Below are positions 8,059 through 16,160 of a stretch of 43,505 nt of DNA, piece after piece. The stretch is from JBAZWE01 sp041658605. GTDB lineage: Bacteria > Actinomycetota > Thermoleophilia > BMS3ABIN01. Each line of letters opens with the position of its first letter. The stretch's first letter is position 1. The position numbers were made by a program, and so were the translations under genes. The stretch spans positions 1-43,505 of the forward strand of contig JBAZZU010000019.1 in the NCBI GenBank assembly GCA_041658605.1. Reading direction: 5' to 3'. The notes under the pieces were generated by a model, which did not search any database, had not been told where the DNA came from, and saw only the letters and a program-made list of their open reading frames with translations.

Positions 8059-8128
8059 ATTGGATGGTCATGAAATTTTGTTTTATTAGATTTAAGTCAA
8101 GCAACTGTAAACGAGGAACGGTGAGGTT

Positions 8129-9574
8129 ATGAACAAAGGAAAGATAGTCGAAGTCATCGGTCCGGTGCTCGACGTAAGGTTCGAGGAGAAGCTGCCGGCC
8201 ATTTATAACGCCCTGGAGATCGACCTTCCCCAGGAAGACGGAACCACCAAGCGCCTGGTAGCCGAGGTGCAGCAGCACCTGGGCGACAACAAGGTGCGCG
8301 CCGTGGCCATGGATAACACCGACGGCATCGCTCGCGGCCTTGAGGTCGTTGATACCGGCGACGCCATCCTGGTTCCGGTCGGCGACGCCACGCTGGGCCG
8401 CCTCTTCAACGTCATCGGCGAGGCCATCGACGATATCGGCGAGGTCAAGGCCGACGAGCGCTGGTCGATCCACCGCGAGGCTCCAGCTTTCGAGGAGCTC
8501 GAGCCGACTGACCAGGTCTTCGAGACCGGCATCAAGGTCATCGATCTGCTCGCCCCGTACGTCAAGGGCGGCAAGACCGGCCTCTTCGGCGGCGCCGGTG
8601 TAGGCAAGACCGTTCTCATCATGGAGCTGATCCACAACATCGCCAAGGAGCACGGCGGCGTTTCCGTCGTCTCCGGCGTGGGTGAGCGTACCCGCGAAGG
8701 AAACGACCTTTACCTGGAAATGACGGAGTCCGGCGTCCTCGGCAAGACCTGCCTGGTATACGGACAGATGAACGAGCCGCCGGGAGCGCGTCTGCGCGTT
8801 GGTCTGACTGCCCTGACCATGGCCGAGTATTTTCGCGACAAGATGGGGCAGGACGTGCTCTACTTCCTGGACAACATCTTCCGCTTCTCACAGGCCGGCT
8901 CTGAAGTATCAGCCCTCCTGGGACGTATGCCTTCCGCCGTGGGTTACCAGCCGACGCTGGCCTCGGAGATGGGCGAACTGCAGGAGCGCATCACTTCCAC
9001 CAAGAACGGTTCGATCACGTCAGTGCAGGCAGTATATGTACCGGCTGACGACCTCACCGATCCGGCTCCCGCCAACACTTTCGCGCATCTGGACGCCACC
9101 ACCGTACTTTCCCGCGCCATCTCGGAAATGGGTATCTACCCGGCGGTGGATCCGCTGGATTCGACATCACGCATCCTGTCGCCGGCGGCCATGGGTGAGG
9201 AGCACTACGCCGTCGCCACCCGCGTGCAGGAGACCCTGCAGCGCTACAAGGAACTGCAGGACATCATCGCCATCCTGGGCATGGACGAGCTCTCCGACGA
9301 GGACAAGCTCACCGTGACCCGCGCCCGTAAACTGCAGCGTTTCCTGTCGCAGCCGTTCCACGTGGCCGAGACTTTCTCGGGCCGCCCCGGCGTCTATGTT
9401 CCGCTCAAGGAGACCGTACGCGGCTTCAAGGAGATCATCGAAGGCAAGCACGACGATCTGCCGGAGCAGGCTTTCTACATGGCCGGCGGTATCGATGAGG
9501 TTATCAAGAACGCCCAGGAATCCGCAGCCGAGATGGAAACAGAGACGGGTGACGGCGAGGAGGCAGCCGCCTAG
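8129..9574 (+). CDS. atpD: F0F1 ATP synthase subunit beta
   Basis: This is the catalytic subunit that makes ATP, 481 residues, slightly longer than usual because of an acidic C-terminal tail (EMETETGDGEEAAA). Visible features are the P-loop GGAGVGKT (154-161), the GERTREGNDLYLEM segment with the catalytic Glu, and the signature PAPANTFAHLDATTVLSR. ATG 8129 has GAGG-type sequence upstream (GGTGAGGTT). The long repeat-filled gap upstream suggests its own ribosome loading rather than coupling to atpG. Confidence 0.97.
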   Translation: MNKGKIVEVIGPVLDVRFEEKLPAIYNALEIDLPQEDGTTKRLVAEVQQHLGDNKVRAVAMDNTDGIARGLEVVDTGDAILVPVGDATLGRLFNVIGEAIDDIGEVKADERWSIHREAPAFEELEPTDQVFETGIKVIDLLAPYVKGGKTGLFGGAGVGKTVLIMELIHNIAKEHGGVSVVSGVGERTREGNDLYLEMTESGVLGKTCLVYGQMNEPPGARLRVGLTALTMAEYFRDKMGQDVLYFLDNIFRFSQAGSEVSALLGRMPSAVGYQPTLASEMGELQERITSTKNGSITSVQAVYVPADDLTDPAPANTFAHLDATTVLSRAISEMGIYPAVDPLDSTSRILSPAAMGEEHYAVATRVQETLQRYKELQDIIAILGMDELSDEDKLTVTRARKLQRFLSQPFHVAETFSGRPGVYVPLKETVRGFKEIIEGKHDDLPEQAFYMAGGIDEVIKNAQESAAEMETETGDGEEAAA

Positions 9575-9588
9575 GCAGCGTTACGCAT

Positions 9589-10011
9589 ATGGAAGAAATC
9601 ACAGACATGAAATGTGAAATAGTGACGCCGGAAGGGCTCATCCTGGATGAGACCGTTGCCATGGTCGTGGTTCCCGGCGAGATGGGCGAGCTGGGTATAC
9701 TGCCGCGGCACGCTCCAATCGTGTCGAGGACCGTTACCGGTGAGGCCCGGGTAAAGCATAAGGACGGCGAGGGCGGCTGGGAATTTCTGGCAGTCGGCAA
9801 CGGTTACATGAAAGTCCAGTTCGACCGCCTGCTTTTGCTGGTGGATACCGCCGAGAAAGCCACGGAGATCGATACCGCCCGCGCGGAAACGTCCCTGGAG
9901 AGGGCCGAAAAGTATCTCGCGAGGGCCGGCGAAGAAGGAGTCGACACCCATCGGGCCGAACAATCTAGAAAGAGGGCCACGAACCGGCTAAAGGTGGCCG
10001 GCAAGGCCTAA
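9589..10011 (+). CDS. atpC: F0F1 ATP synthase subunit epsilon
   Basis: This rotor subunit regulates ATPase activity. It has 140 residues: an N-terminal beta sandwich (CEIVTPEGLILDETVAMVVVPGEMGELGILPRHAPIV) and a two-helix C-terminal part. The start may be ATG 9589 or ATG 9607; GGAAGAA lies before 9607, which would give a protein of the usual length (134 residues). It is the last gene of the operon. Confidence 0.92.
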   Translation: MEEITDMKCEIVTPEGLILDETVAMVVVPGEMGELGILPRHAPIVSRTVTGEARVKHKDGEGGWEFLAVGNGYMKVQFDRLLLLVDTAEKATEIDTARAETSLERAEKYLARAGEEGVDTHRAEQSRKRATNRLKVAGKA

Positions 10012-10038
10012 GCGGATGTTGTTGAGAGTGGCGGATGC

Positions 10039-10044
10039 TAGAAT
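10039..10044 (+). promoter_or_regulatory. Candidate extended -10 element upstream of murA
   Basis: TGCTAGAAT gives an extended -10 (TG-N-TAGAAT, 10037-10044) about 47 nt before the murA start. No well-spaced -35 is visible. The same GCTAGAAT octamer occurs before proB and before the glycoside hydrolase gene. Confidence 0.4.
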
Positions 10045-10090
10045 GGTCCGATCCATTTAATTCATATGACATCCAACCACATTCTTTCAG

Positions 10091-11377
10091 ATGGCTAAAT
10101 TCATCATATCCGGTGGGATACCCCTCGTGGGCAGCGTCAGGGTTTCAGGGGCCAAGAACTCGGCCCTGAAGCTGATGGCTGCCTCGCTGCTTTCCTCCGA
10201 AAAAACAATTCTTCACAACGTTCCCATGATCAAGGACGTCTTCACGATGGCGGACGTACTCAGGGAGATCGGCGCCGGGGTGACGATCGGGGCCGAAGGC
10301 GTCGTCATCGATCCCTCGGGACCGCTTTCCCATACGACTCCCTATGAGCTGGTGCGCAAGATGCGCGCTTCGATCGTCGTGATGGGACCGCTTCTGGCCA
10401 GGCTGCACCGGGCCCGCATCGCGATGCCCGGCGGCTGCAACATCGGCCCCCGCCAGATCAACTTCCATCTCGCGGCCCTCGAAAAGCTGGGCGCCCGCAT
10501 CAGTGTCGACCACGGTTTCATCAACGTCGCCACCAACGGGCTTACCGGCGATGTCATCAGCCTTGAATATCCCAGCGTCGGCGCGACCGAGAACGTGATG
10601 ATGGCGGCGTGCATGGCGCGAGGACGTACCGTCATCGAGAGCGCGGCACGCGAGCCCGAGATCATCGACCTGGCAAAGTTTCTTACTTCGATGGGCGCCC
10701 GTATCAGCGGCGCCGGCTCGAATACGATAATAATCGACGGCGTGGATGAGCTTGGCGGGGCGACCCACACCGTCATCCCCGACCGGGTTGAGGCAGGCAC
10801 CTATATGATCGCCGCGGCTGTCACCAACGGGGAGGTCGAGGTGGAGGGCATCAATCCGCTCCACCTGGAGATCTTCATCAGCAAGCTGAGGGCCATCGGC
10901 GTCGACATCAAGGAATTCGACGACCGCGTAAGCTGCAAGGGCGATGGCGAATACAGCAGTACCGATATAGCCACGCTGCCGCATCCGGGTTTTCCCACCG
11001 ACCTGCAGGCGCCCATGATCGTCCTTCTGTCCCTGGCGAAGGGTCACAGCATCGTCACCGAGAATGTATTTGAGAACCGCTTTGGCTTTGTGAACGAACT
11101 GAACCGCCTGGGGGCCGACGTGCAGACCAGCGGCCATCACGCGGTAGTCCACGGGCAGAGCCGGCTGGAGGGCACGATCGTGGAGTGTCCGGACCTGCGT
11201 GCCGGAGCCGGACTGGTGCTGGCGGGACTGGCGGCGTCGGGCGTCACCGAGGTCAGGCATATCGGCCACATCGACCGGGGCTACGAGAACTTCGAGCAGA
11301 AGCTGCAGGCTCTGGGAGCCGACATCCAGCGGGTGGAGTCCAGCAGTCACGCCCCTTTCGCCGCCCCTTTTAACTAG
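10091..11377 (+). CDS. murA: UDP-N-acetylglucosamine 1-carboxyvinyltransferase
   Basis: This enzyme transfers enolpyruvate from PEP to UDP-GlcNAc, the first committed step of peptidoglycan synthesis, in the cytoplasm. It is full length (428 residues). The substrate-binding KNSALKLMAASLL motif is at 22-34 and the catalytic, fosfomycin-sensitive Cys is present at residue 116 in PGGCNIGPRQ. The C-terminal DLRAGAGLVLAGLAASG signature is intact. No obvious Shine-Dalgarno precedes ATG 10091. murA following atpC is a frequent arrangement in Gram-positive genomes. Confidence 0.95.
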   Translation: MAKFIISGGIPLVGSVRVSGAKNSALKLMAASLLSSEKTILHNVPMIKDVFTMADVLREIGAGVTIGAEGVVIDPSGPLSHTTPYELVRKMRASIVVMGPLLARLHRARIAMPGGCNIGPRQINFHLAALEKLGARISVDHGFINVATNGLTGDVISLEYPSVGATENVMMAACMARGRTVIESAAREPEIIDLAKFLTSMGARISGAGSNTIIIDGVDELGGATHTVIPDRVEAGTYMIAAAVTNGEVEVEGINPLHLEIFISKLRAIGVDIKEFDDRVSCKGDGEYSSTDIATLPHPGFPTDLQAPMIVLLSLAKGHSIVTENVFENRFGFVNELNRLGADVQTSGHHAVVHGQSRLEGTIVECPDLRAGAGLVLAGLAASGVTEVRHIGHIDRGYENFEQKLQALGADIQRVESSSHAPFAAPFN

Positions 11378-11428
11378 GTTGTCCGGCATTTACCGGCCGC
11401 GCCTGTCCCCTCTGGTCCAGATCTGCGC

Positions 11429-11434
11429 TAGAAT
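11429..11434 (+). promoter_or_regulatory. Candidate -10 element upstream of proB
   Basis: TAGAAT lies in the context TGCGCTAGAAT, 52 nt before the inferred proB start. No -35 is recognisable. It shares GCTAGAAT with the elements at 10037 and 19637. Confidence 0.35.
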
Positions 11435-11485
11435 ACACGGGTGGCAACAAGGCTCTGAATCCCAACAACTGAAGGGACACAAGCT

Positions 11486-12592
11486 CTGACTTCCCTGTGT
11501 GCAGTCAAAATCGGAAGCAACACCCTGACGGATCAAAAAGGGCGCCTGCGCGAGGACATCATGGAGGCCCTGGTTGCAGAGATCGCCGCGCTGGCCAAAG
11601 CCGGCAACCAGGTGGTCGTCGTCTCTTCGGGGGCTATTTCCTGCGGGCTGGGCATGCTCCCCATCAAGGGTCGCCCCACCGATACCGTTGAGCTGCAGGC
11701 CACCTCGGCCGTGGGGCAGGGGCAGTTATATCACCGCTATACCGAACTTTTCGACCACGCCGGGGTAACCACCGCCCAGATCCTGCTGACCTCCTATGAC
11801 ATCGCCGCCCGCAGCCAGTACCTCAACGCGCGCAATACGCTGCTGAAGCTGCTGGACTGGGGCATAGTCCCGATCATCAATGAGAACGATACGACCTCGG
11901 CCGACGAGATCCGCTACGGCGACAACGACTTCCTCGCCGCCCAGGTCGCTATCCTGATAAAGGCCGACCTGCTGATGTTGCTCACCGATACGGACGGGTT
12001 ATATACTAGTGACCCCTCCACCGATCCCGGCGCCAGCCTCGTCGAAGAGGTCACCGACTGTTCGCTGCTCGACCGGATCGACGCCGGCGGTACGGGCAGC
12101 GCCATCGGATCAGGCGGGATGAAGAGCAAGATCGTCGCGGCCGAGATGGCGATCACCGCCAACATCGAGGTTGTCATCGCCAATGGTTCCCGGCCCGGAG
12201 TGATTACCGCTATTGCCGCCGGTGAGAAGGTGGGAACCCGTTTTTGCCCCCTCGAATCAACGATGAGCAGCTTCAAGCTCTGGCTGAAATATGGCCGGCC
12301 CAGCGCCGGCGCGATAGTGGTGGACGAGGGTGCGGCCAATGCATTGAAGCGCCGCGGCAAGAGCCTGCTGCCCGCCGGTATCGTCAGGGTTGAAGGTCAT
12401 TTCGACGCAGGCGAAGCCCTGGATGTTTTCTATCGCAAGGACGGACGCCATCTCGTCGGAAAGGGAATAACGAGCTATTCTTCCGAGGAGCTGAGGCGCA
12501 TCAAGGGGATGAAAAGCCAGCAGGTGATAAAACTGATGCCGCAGGGGGAAGCAGAAGCTATCCACCGGGACTATTTCGTCCTGGCGGAGTAA
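11486..12592 (+). CDS. proB: Glutamate 5-kinase
   Basis: This enzyme phosphorylates glutamate in the first step of proline synthesis. It has an amino-acid kinase domain and a C-terminal PUA domain (about residues 285-360). The nucleotide-binding Lys block AVKIGSNTL and the motifs VVSSGAI and NENDTTSADEIRYGDND are intact. The first ATG (11561) would delete the KIGSNTL block, so the true start must be upstream. The only usable codon is CTG 11486, 8 nt after GAAGGGA (11471-11477), giving 368 residues, the normal size; a second CTG (11495) is too far from that site. In many genomes obg precedes proB; here murA does. Confidence 0.92.
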   Translation: MTSLCAVKIGSNTLTDQKGRLREDIMEALVAEIAALAKAGNQVVVVSSGAISCGLGMLPIKGRPTDTVELQATSAVGQGQLYHRYTELFDHAGVTTAQILLTSYDIAARSQYLNARNTLLKLLDWGIVPIINENDTTSADEIRYGDNDFLAAQVAILIKADLLMLLTDTDGLYTSDPSTDPGASLVEEVTDCSLLDRIDAGGTGSAIGSGGMKSKIVAAEMAITANIEVVIANGSRPGVITAIAAGEKVGTRFCPLESTMSSFKLWLKYGRPSAGAIVVDEGAANALKRRGKSLLPAGIVRVEGHFDAGEALDVFYRKDGRHLVGKGITSYSSEELRRIKGMKSQQVIKLMPQGEAEAIHRDYFVLAE

Positions 12593-12635
12593 GGGTGACG
12601 ACCATGGAAAGTAAAAAAACGGACAAGGTGACAGC

Positions 12636-13901
12636 ATGAAGATAAGGGAACTTTGTGAAAACGCGAAACAGGCGTCCCGGGAGCTGGCGATGCTGCCGGC
12701 AAAAGACAAGAACCGGGCGCTGATCGAGATAGCGACCGCCCTCGAGCGGCGCACGGGTGAGATCCTGCGGGAGAACCGTGACGACGTCAGGGAGGGCAAG
12801 GAGGCGCGCCTTTCGAACTCACTGCTCGATCGCCTTATGCTCGACGAGGACCGCATCCGCGACATGGCCTGGAGCCTGAGGAACATAGCCTCACTGCCGG
12901 ACCCCGTGGGCGAGGTTATCGACGGCTGGCGCCTTCCCAACGGGCTGGAGATCAAGAAGATCCGCGTCCCCTTCGGTGTGCTCGCGGTCATATATGAGGC
13001 GCGGCCCAATGTCACCGTGGACGCGGCCGGGCTCTGCCTGAAGACAGGCAACGCGGTCATCCTGAGGGGCGGCAGCGCCTCCCTGCACTCGATCCGCATG
13101 CTCAACGAGGTCATCAACGGGGCTCTCATAGACGCGGGGCTGCCCGCCAACAGCGTTTCACTGATCGAATCCCGCGACCGCAGCCATCTGAAACAGCTGC
13201 TGACGATGAGCGAATATATCGACCTCGTCATCCCCCGGGGAGGGGAATCCCTGAAGGAATATCTCAAGAAGAACTCAAAGATACCGGTCATATACGCGGC
13301 CGGCGGTAACTGCCATATTTTTGTCGACGCGTCGGCCGACCTCGAAAAGGCCGTCAATATCGTCGTGAACGCGAAGGTGCAGCGACCCGGCGTCTGCAAC
13401 GCCGCCGAGACCCTCCTGGTGCACAGGGACATCGCCGCTGATTTTATTCCGCTGATCGTAAAGGAACTGGCCAAACGCAAGGTCAGGCTGCATATGGACA
13501 CCGCCGGCCGCTTGTTTCTCACGGGCAGGAGCAAGGCGGAGGAGAGTGTCACGGCTGCAACTGATGTTCACTACGCCACCGAGTTCCTCGACCTGGAGAT
13601 GGCGGTCAGGGTTGTTGACAGCGTGGAAGAAGCCATTGGGCATATCTCGGAGTACGGCACCGGTCATTCCGAGGCCATCGTCACCAACGACCTGGAAAGT
13701 TCCCGAAAATTTTCCTCATCGGTCGATGCCGCCTGCGTATATATCAACGCCTCAACCAGGTTCACCGACGGGGGCGAATTCGGCATGGGCGCCGAGATCG
13801 GGATCAGCACGCAAAAACTGCACGCGCGGGGTCCGCTGGGGCTGCGGGAGCTGACATCGACGAAGTACGTGATTTCCGGAGACGGGCAGGTACGGGGATA
13901 G
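12636..13901 (+). CDS. proA: Gamma-glutamyl phosphate reductase
   Basis: This NADPH-dependent enzyme reduces glutamyl-5-phosphate to the semialdehyde, the second step of proline synthesis. It has 421 residues, the standard length. The aldehyde-dehydrogenase fold carries the active-site Cys at residue 254 in QRPGVCNAAETLL and the FGMGAEIGISTQKLHARGP C-terminal signature. ATG 12636 follows GACAAGGTGAC. proB is 43 nt upstream and nadD follows, matching the common proBA-nadD order. Confidence 0.96.
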   Translation: MKIRELCENAKQASRELAMLPAKDKNRALIEIATALERRTGEILRENRDDVREGKEARLSNSLLDRLMLDEDRIRDMAWSLRNIASLPDPVGEVIDGWRLPNGLEIKKIRVPFGVLAVIYEARPNVTVDAAGLCLKTGNAVILRGGSASLHSIRMLNEVINGALIDAGLPANSVSLIESRDRSHLKQLLTMSEYIDLVIPRGGESLKEYLKKNSKIPVIYAAGGNCHIFVDASADLEKAVNIVVNAKVQRPGVCNAAETLLVHRDIAADFIPLIVKELAKRKVRLHMDTAGRLFLTGRSKAEESVTAATDVHYATEFLDLEMAVRVVDSVEEAIGHISEYGTGHSEAIVTNDLESSRKFSSSVDAACVYINASTRFTDGGEFGMGAEIGISTQKLHARGPLGLRELTSTKYVISGDGQVRG

Positions 13902-13909
13902 GTGCCAGG

Positions 13910-13938
13910 TTGTCACCCTTAAGCGAAGCGAAAGTTCA
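13910..13938. repeat. Degenerate copy of the GAGCGAAGCGA repeat
   Basis: TTGTCACCCTTAAGCGAAGCG in the proA-nadD gap resembles the left arm of the REP-like sequence at 7917 (TGTCATTCTGAGCGAAGCG). Only one arm is recognisable, so this may be a decayed copy. Confidence 0.4.
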
Positions 13939-13959
13939 CGCGCGCCAGGAGGGCCCAGC

Positions 13960-14562
13960 TTGAAAATCGGGATCATGGGAGGCACCTTCAACCCGATCCA
14001 TATCGGGCACCTGGTCTGCGCCGAGGAGGCGCTCAACCAGTACGGCCTGGAGCGGGTCATCTTCATGCCGACCGGCCGCCATCCCTGGAGCAAGCCGGCC
14101 GCGGCCGAGATCGGCGCCGAGTCACGCTTCCTGATGACCGAGATAGCCATTGGCGACAATCCCCGCTTCGTCGTCTCCCGTTACGAGCTCGACAGGCCGC
14201 AACCGTCATATACGGTCGAGACCATCCGTCATCTGCGCGAAGAAATGCCGGAAGCGGAATTGTTCTTCATCACCGGCGCCGACGCAGTCCTCGAGATACT
14301 CGAATGGAAAGATCCGGAAGAGCTTCTCGGCATGGCCACCCTGATCGCGGCCACGAGGCCGGGCTATTCGCTGGAAAGGCTTTCCAGTGAGGTCGGCCGG
14401 TTCCTGGGGCACGACCGCGTGAAGATCATGGAGATACCCTTGATAGGCGTCTCTTCCAGCCTGATACGCGACAGGGTCGCCAGGGGCATGTCCATAAAGT
14501 ATCTTGTGCCTGAGGGCGTCCTCGGGTTTATTGAGAAAGAAAGGCTTTACCGTCAAGCATAA
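13960..14562 (+). CDS. nadD: Nicotinate-nucleotide adenylyltransferase
   Basis: This enzyme adenylates nicotinate mononucleotide to deamido-NAD in NAD synthesis. It has 200 residues. The nucleotidyltransferase signature GGTFNPIHIGH is at 8-18 and the C-terminal SSSLIRDR motif (ISSTxIR type) is present. TTG 13960 is the only start that keeps the N-terminal MKIGIMGGTF intact; GGAGGG lies about 9 nt upstream. The 3' end overlaps the next gene, so the two are likely coupled. Confidence 0.95.
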   Translation: MKIGIMGGTFNPIHIGHLVCAEEALNQYGLERVIFMPTGRHPWSKPAAAEIGAESRFLMTEIAIGDNPRFVVSRYELDRPQPSYTVETIRHLREEMPEAELFFITGADAVLEILEWKDPEELLGMATLIAATRPGYSLERLSSEVGRFLGHDRVKIMEIPLIGVSSSLIRDRVARGMSIKYLVPEGVLGFIEKERLYRQA

Positions 14563-15766
14563 GCGCCGTCACTCACGATACCGCTACGATTCTGTAAAAA
14601 CCGGCTACCGGAGGTCGAAGCTCGTTTCCGAACGCAGTGAGCGCCGGCGGCGTAAATTCAAATTCATCCTGATCGCCGGGCTCATGCTCGCGGTTATTAT
14701 CTTTGTGGCAGTTTTTGTGTTTCTGAAGGTGAGGAGTCCGGGTGAGCCGGATATCGTGGAAAAGAGGAGCGAGGGCGGTTCTGGAAATATCATCGCTGTT
14801 GGCAGGGACGATGCCGGTAAGCTGAGCCAGCTACTGGTGATTGTGCCCGGGGGACAGGCTGGCTACAGCGTATATGTTATACCGGCGCTTACCCTGGCCA
14901 ACACTCCCGGCCACGGTTTCCAGAAGATGGAAAAGGCATATGAACTGGGCGGACAGGAACTGCTCGACCAGACGGTAGCCGACCTGCTGCAGATTCCCAT
15001 CCAGTACCACTTAACTTTCAGAAACGCGGCGATTGAAATCACGGCGGAGCAGGCAGGTAGCATCAACATCAAACCCGACCGCGCCCTCGCGCTTGATACG
15101 GAAAACGGAACAGTCAACCTTGCCGCAGGCGACAACGTCGTGGGGACCCGCCTGGCTCTCACTTATCTCAAGGGGGCTCTTACTGACATGCGGTCAGGGC
15201 CGCAGGTGCAAGCGCTGTTCTACCGGGGCCTGCGCGAGGCGCTGTCTTCCAGGTCTGAGGCGGACCGGCGTTCGTTCGCGGTTCAGCTTGCGCAACGGAT
15301 GGAGATGGACCTGGACGACGACGAATTTTCCGATCTCTTCGTGGCCATGACTTCGCCGGGCAGGGATTTCAGCGTCTGGCCGATTCCGGTAAGAGCAATG
15401 GTCAACGGCGCCAGCTTGTATTTTGAGCCGGTCCCCGACCAGATCGACATGCTGATGACCGGCCAGCCCACCGACTCCGGTTTCAATCTGGAGATTCAGA
15501 ATGGCACCGGAGCGGCCGGAGTTGTCGAGGCGGCGGGCGCGTGCTTAAGCCCGCTGCGCTACAATATGACCCTGACGACCGAGCCCTCGGGGGTCAATTA
15601 TGATTTTACCCAGATCCGCACAGGCACTGAAGCGGTCAATGCGGGCAACCGCATCCGCGACGTGCTGGGCAAGGGCACACTGATCAAGGACGAATACCTG
15701 GAAAAGCAGCAAATCATTGTTATCATTGGTAAAGACCTCAGTCTCGCGGAACTTGAGAAAAGATAA
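14552..15766 (+). CDS. LCP/LytR-type cell wall protein with LytR C-terminal domain
   Basis: The protein has a basic cytoplasmic N terminus, one membrane helix (FILIAGLMLAVIIFVAVFVFL), an LCP-like domain (YELGGQELLDQTVADLLQIP is a good match) and a C-terminal LytR_C domain (LEIQNGTGAAGVVEAAG). LCP enzymes attach glycopolymers to peptidoglycan. The domain is divergent and the usual catalytic Arg residues are not evident, so it may be a structural relative. The only well-placed ribosome binding site (AGAAAGG, 14538-14544) is 7 nt before GTC 14552; upstream TTG codons at 14504 and 14531 lie inside nadD and lack one. Position between nadD and rsfS is common for this family. Confidence 0.75.
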   Translation, partial: VKHKRRHSRYRYDSVKTGYRRSKLVSERSERRRRKFKFILIAGLMLAVIIFVAVFVFLKVRSPGEPDIVEKRSEGGSGNIIAVGRDDAGKLSQLLVIVPGGQAGYSVYVIPALTLANTPGHGFQKMEKAYELGGQELLDQTVADLLQIPIQYHLTFRNAAIEITAEQAGSINIKPDRALALDTENGTVNLAAGDNVVGTRLALTYLKGALTDMRSGPQVQALFYRGLREALSSRSEADRRSFAVQLAQRMEMDLDDDEFSDLFVAMTSPGRDFSVWPIPVRAMVNGASLYFEPVPDQIDMLMTGQPTDSGFNLEIQNGTGAAGVVEAAGACLSPLRYNMTLTTEPSGVNYDFTQIRTGTEAVNAGNRIRDVLGKGTLIKDEYLEKQQIIVIIGKDLSLAELEKR

Positions 15767-15809
15767 GGTAACCGTCAGATGGGCGTATTCATGAACAGGT
15801 GAGGAGATC

Positions 15810-16160
15810 ATCACGCGCAGCGACCGATTGGCCCAGGAAATAGCAAAAACAGCCGCCGGCAAAAAGGCGGAAGATACAGTCATCCTCGACATGAGGAACG
15901 TATGCAGCTACACCGATTATTTCGTTATCACGAGCGGGCGCTCGACGAGGCAGACAAAGGCCATCGGCGATGAGATCCGCATCGGGATGAAGAAAGAAGG
16001 CGAAGTCGTCCTGCGGGTTGAGGGTGAGCCGAAGGGTGACTGGGTACTGATGGACTACATGCATGTAGTAGTACATATCTTCACACCGGAAGCCCGGGAT
16101 TTCTACCGGCTTGAGAATCTCTGGAAAGAGGCCCCGAGGGTGGAGGTCGAGGCGGAATGA
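15810..16160 (+). CDS. rsfS: Ribosomal silencing factor
   Basis: RsfS binds ribosomal protein uL14 and blocks subunit joining when nutrients are short. Conserved features are KKAEDTVILDMRNVCSYTDYFVI, GEPKGDWVLMDYMHVVVHIF and the FYRLENLW end. Following the stop at 15792-15794 there is no ATG, GTG or TTG until TTG 15828, 21 nt past the ribosome binding site AGGTGAGGAG (15797-15806). The in-frame ATC at 15810 has correct spacing and restores the usual N-terminal helix, so it is used here (116 residues). The stop overlaps the next gene by 4 nt (ATGA). Confidence 0.88.
   Translation: MTRSDRLAQEIAKTAAGKKAEDTVILDMRNVCSYTDYFVITSGRSTRQTKAIGDEIRIGMKKEGEVVLRVEGEPKGDWVLMDYMHVVVHIFTPEARDFYRLENLWKEAPRVEVEAE

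Noticed and set aside
10145..11389. 414-codon open frame on the minus strand
   Set aside because: It lies wholly opposite murA, whose active-site motifs are intact; the reverse frame shows no conserved motif and has Asp/His/Gly bias typical of antisense of GC-rich genes.
12257..13552. 431-codon open frame on the minus strand
   Set aside because: It is antisense to proB and proA, which are complete; the product is Ser/Arg-rich low-complexity sequence.
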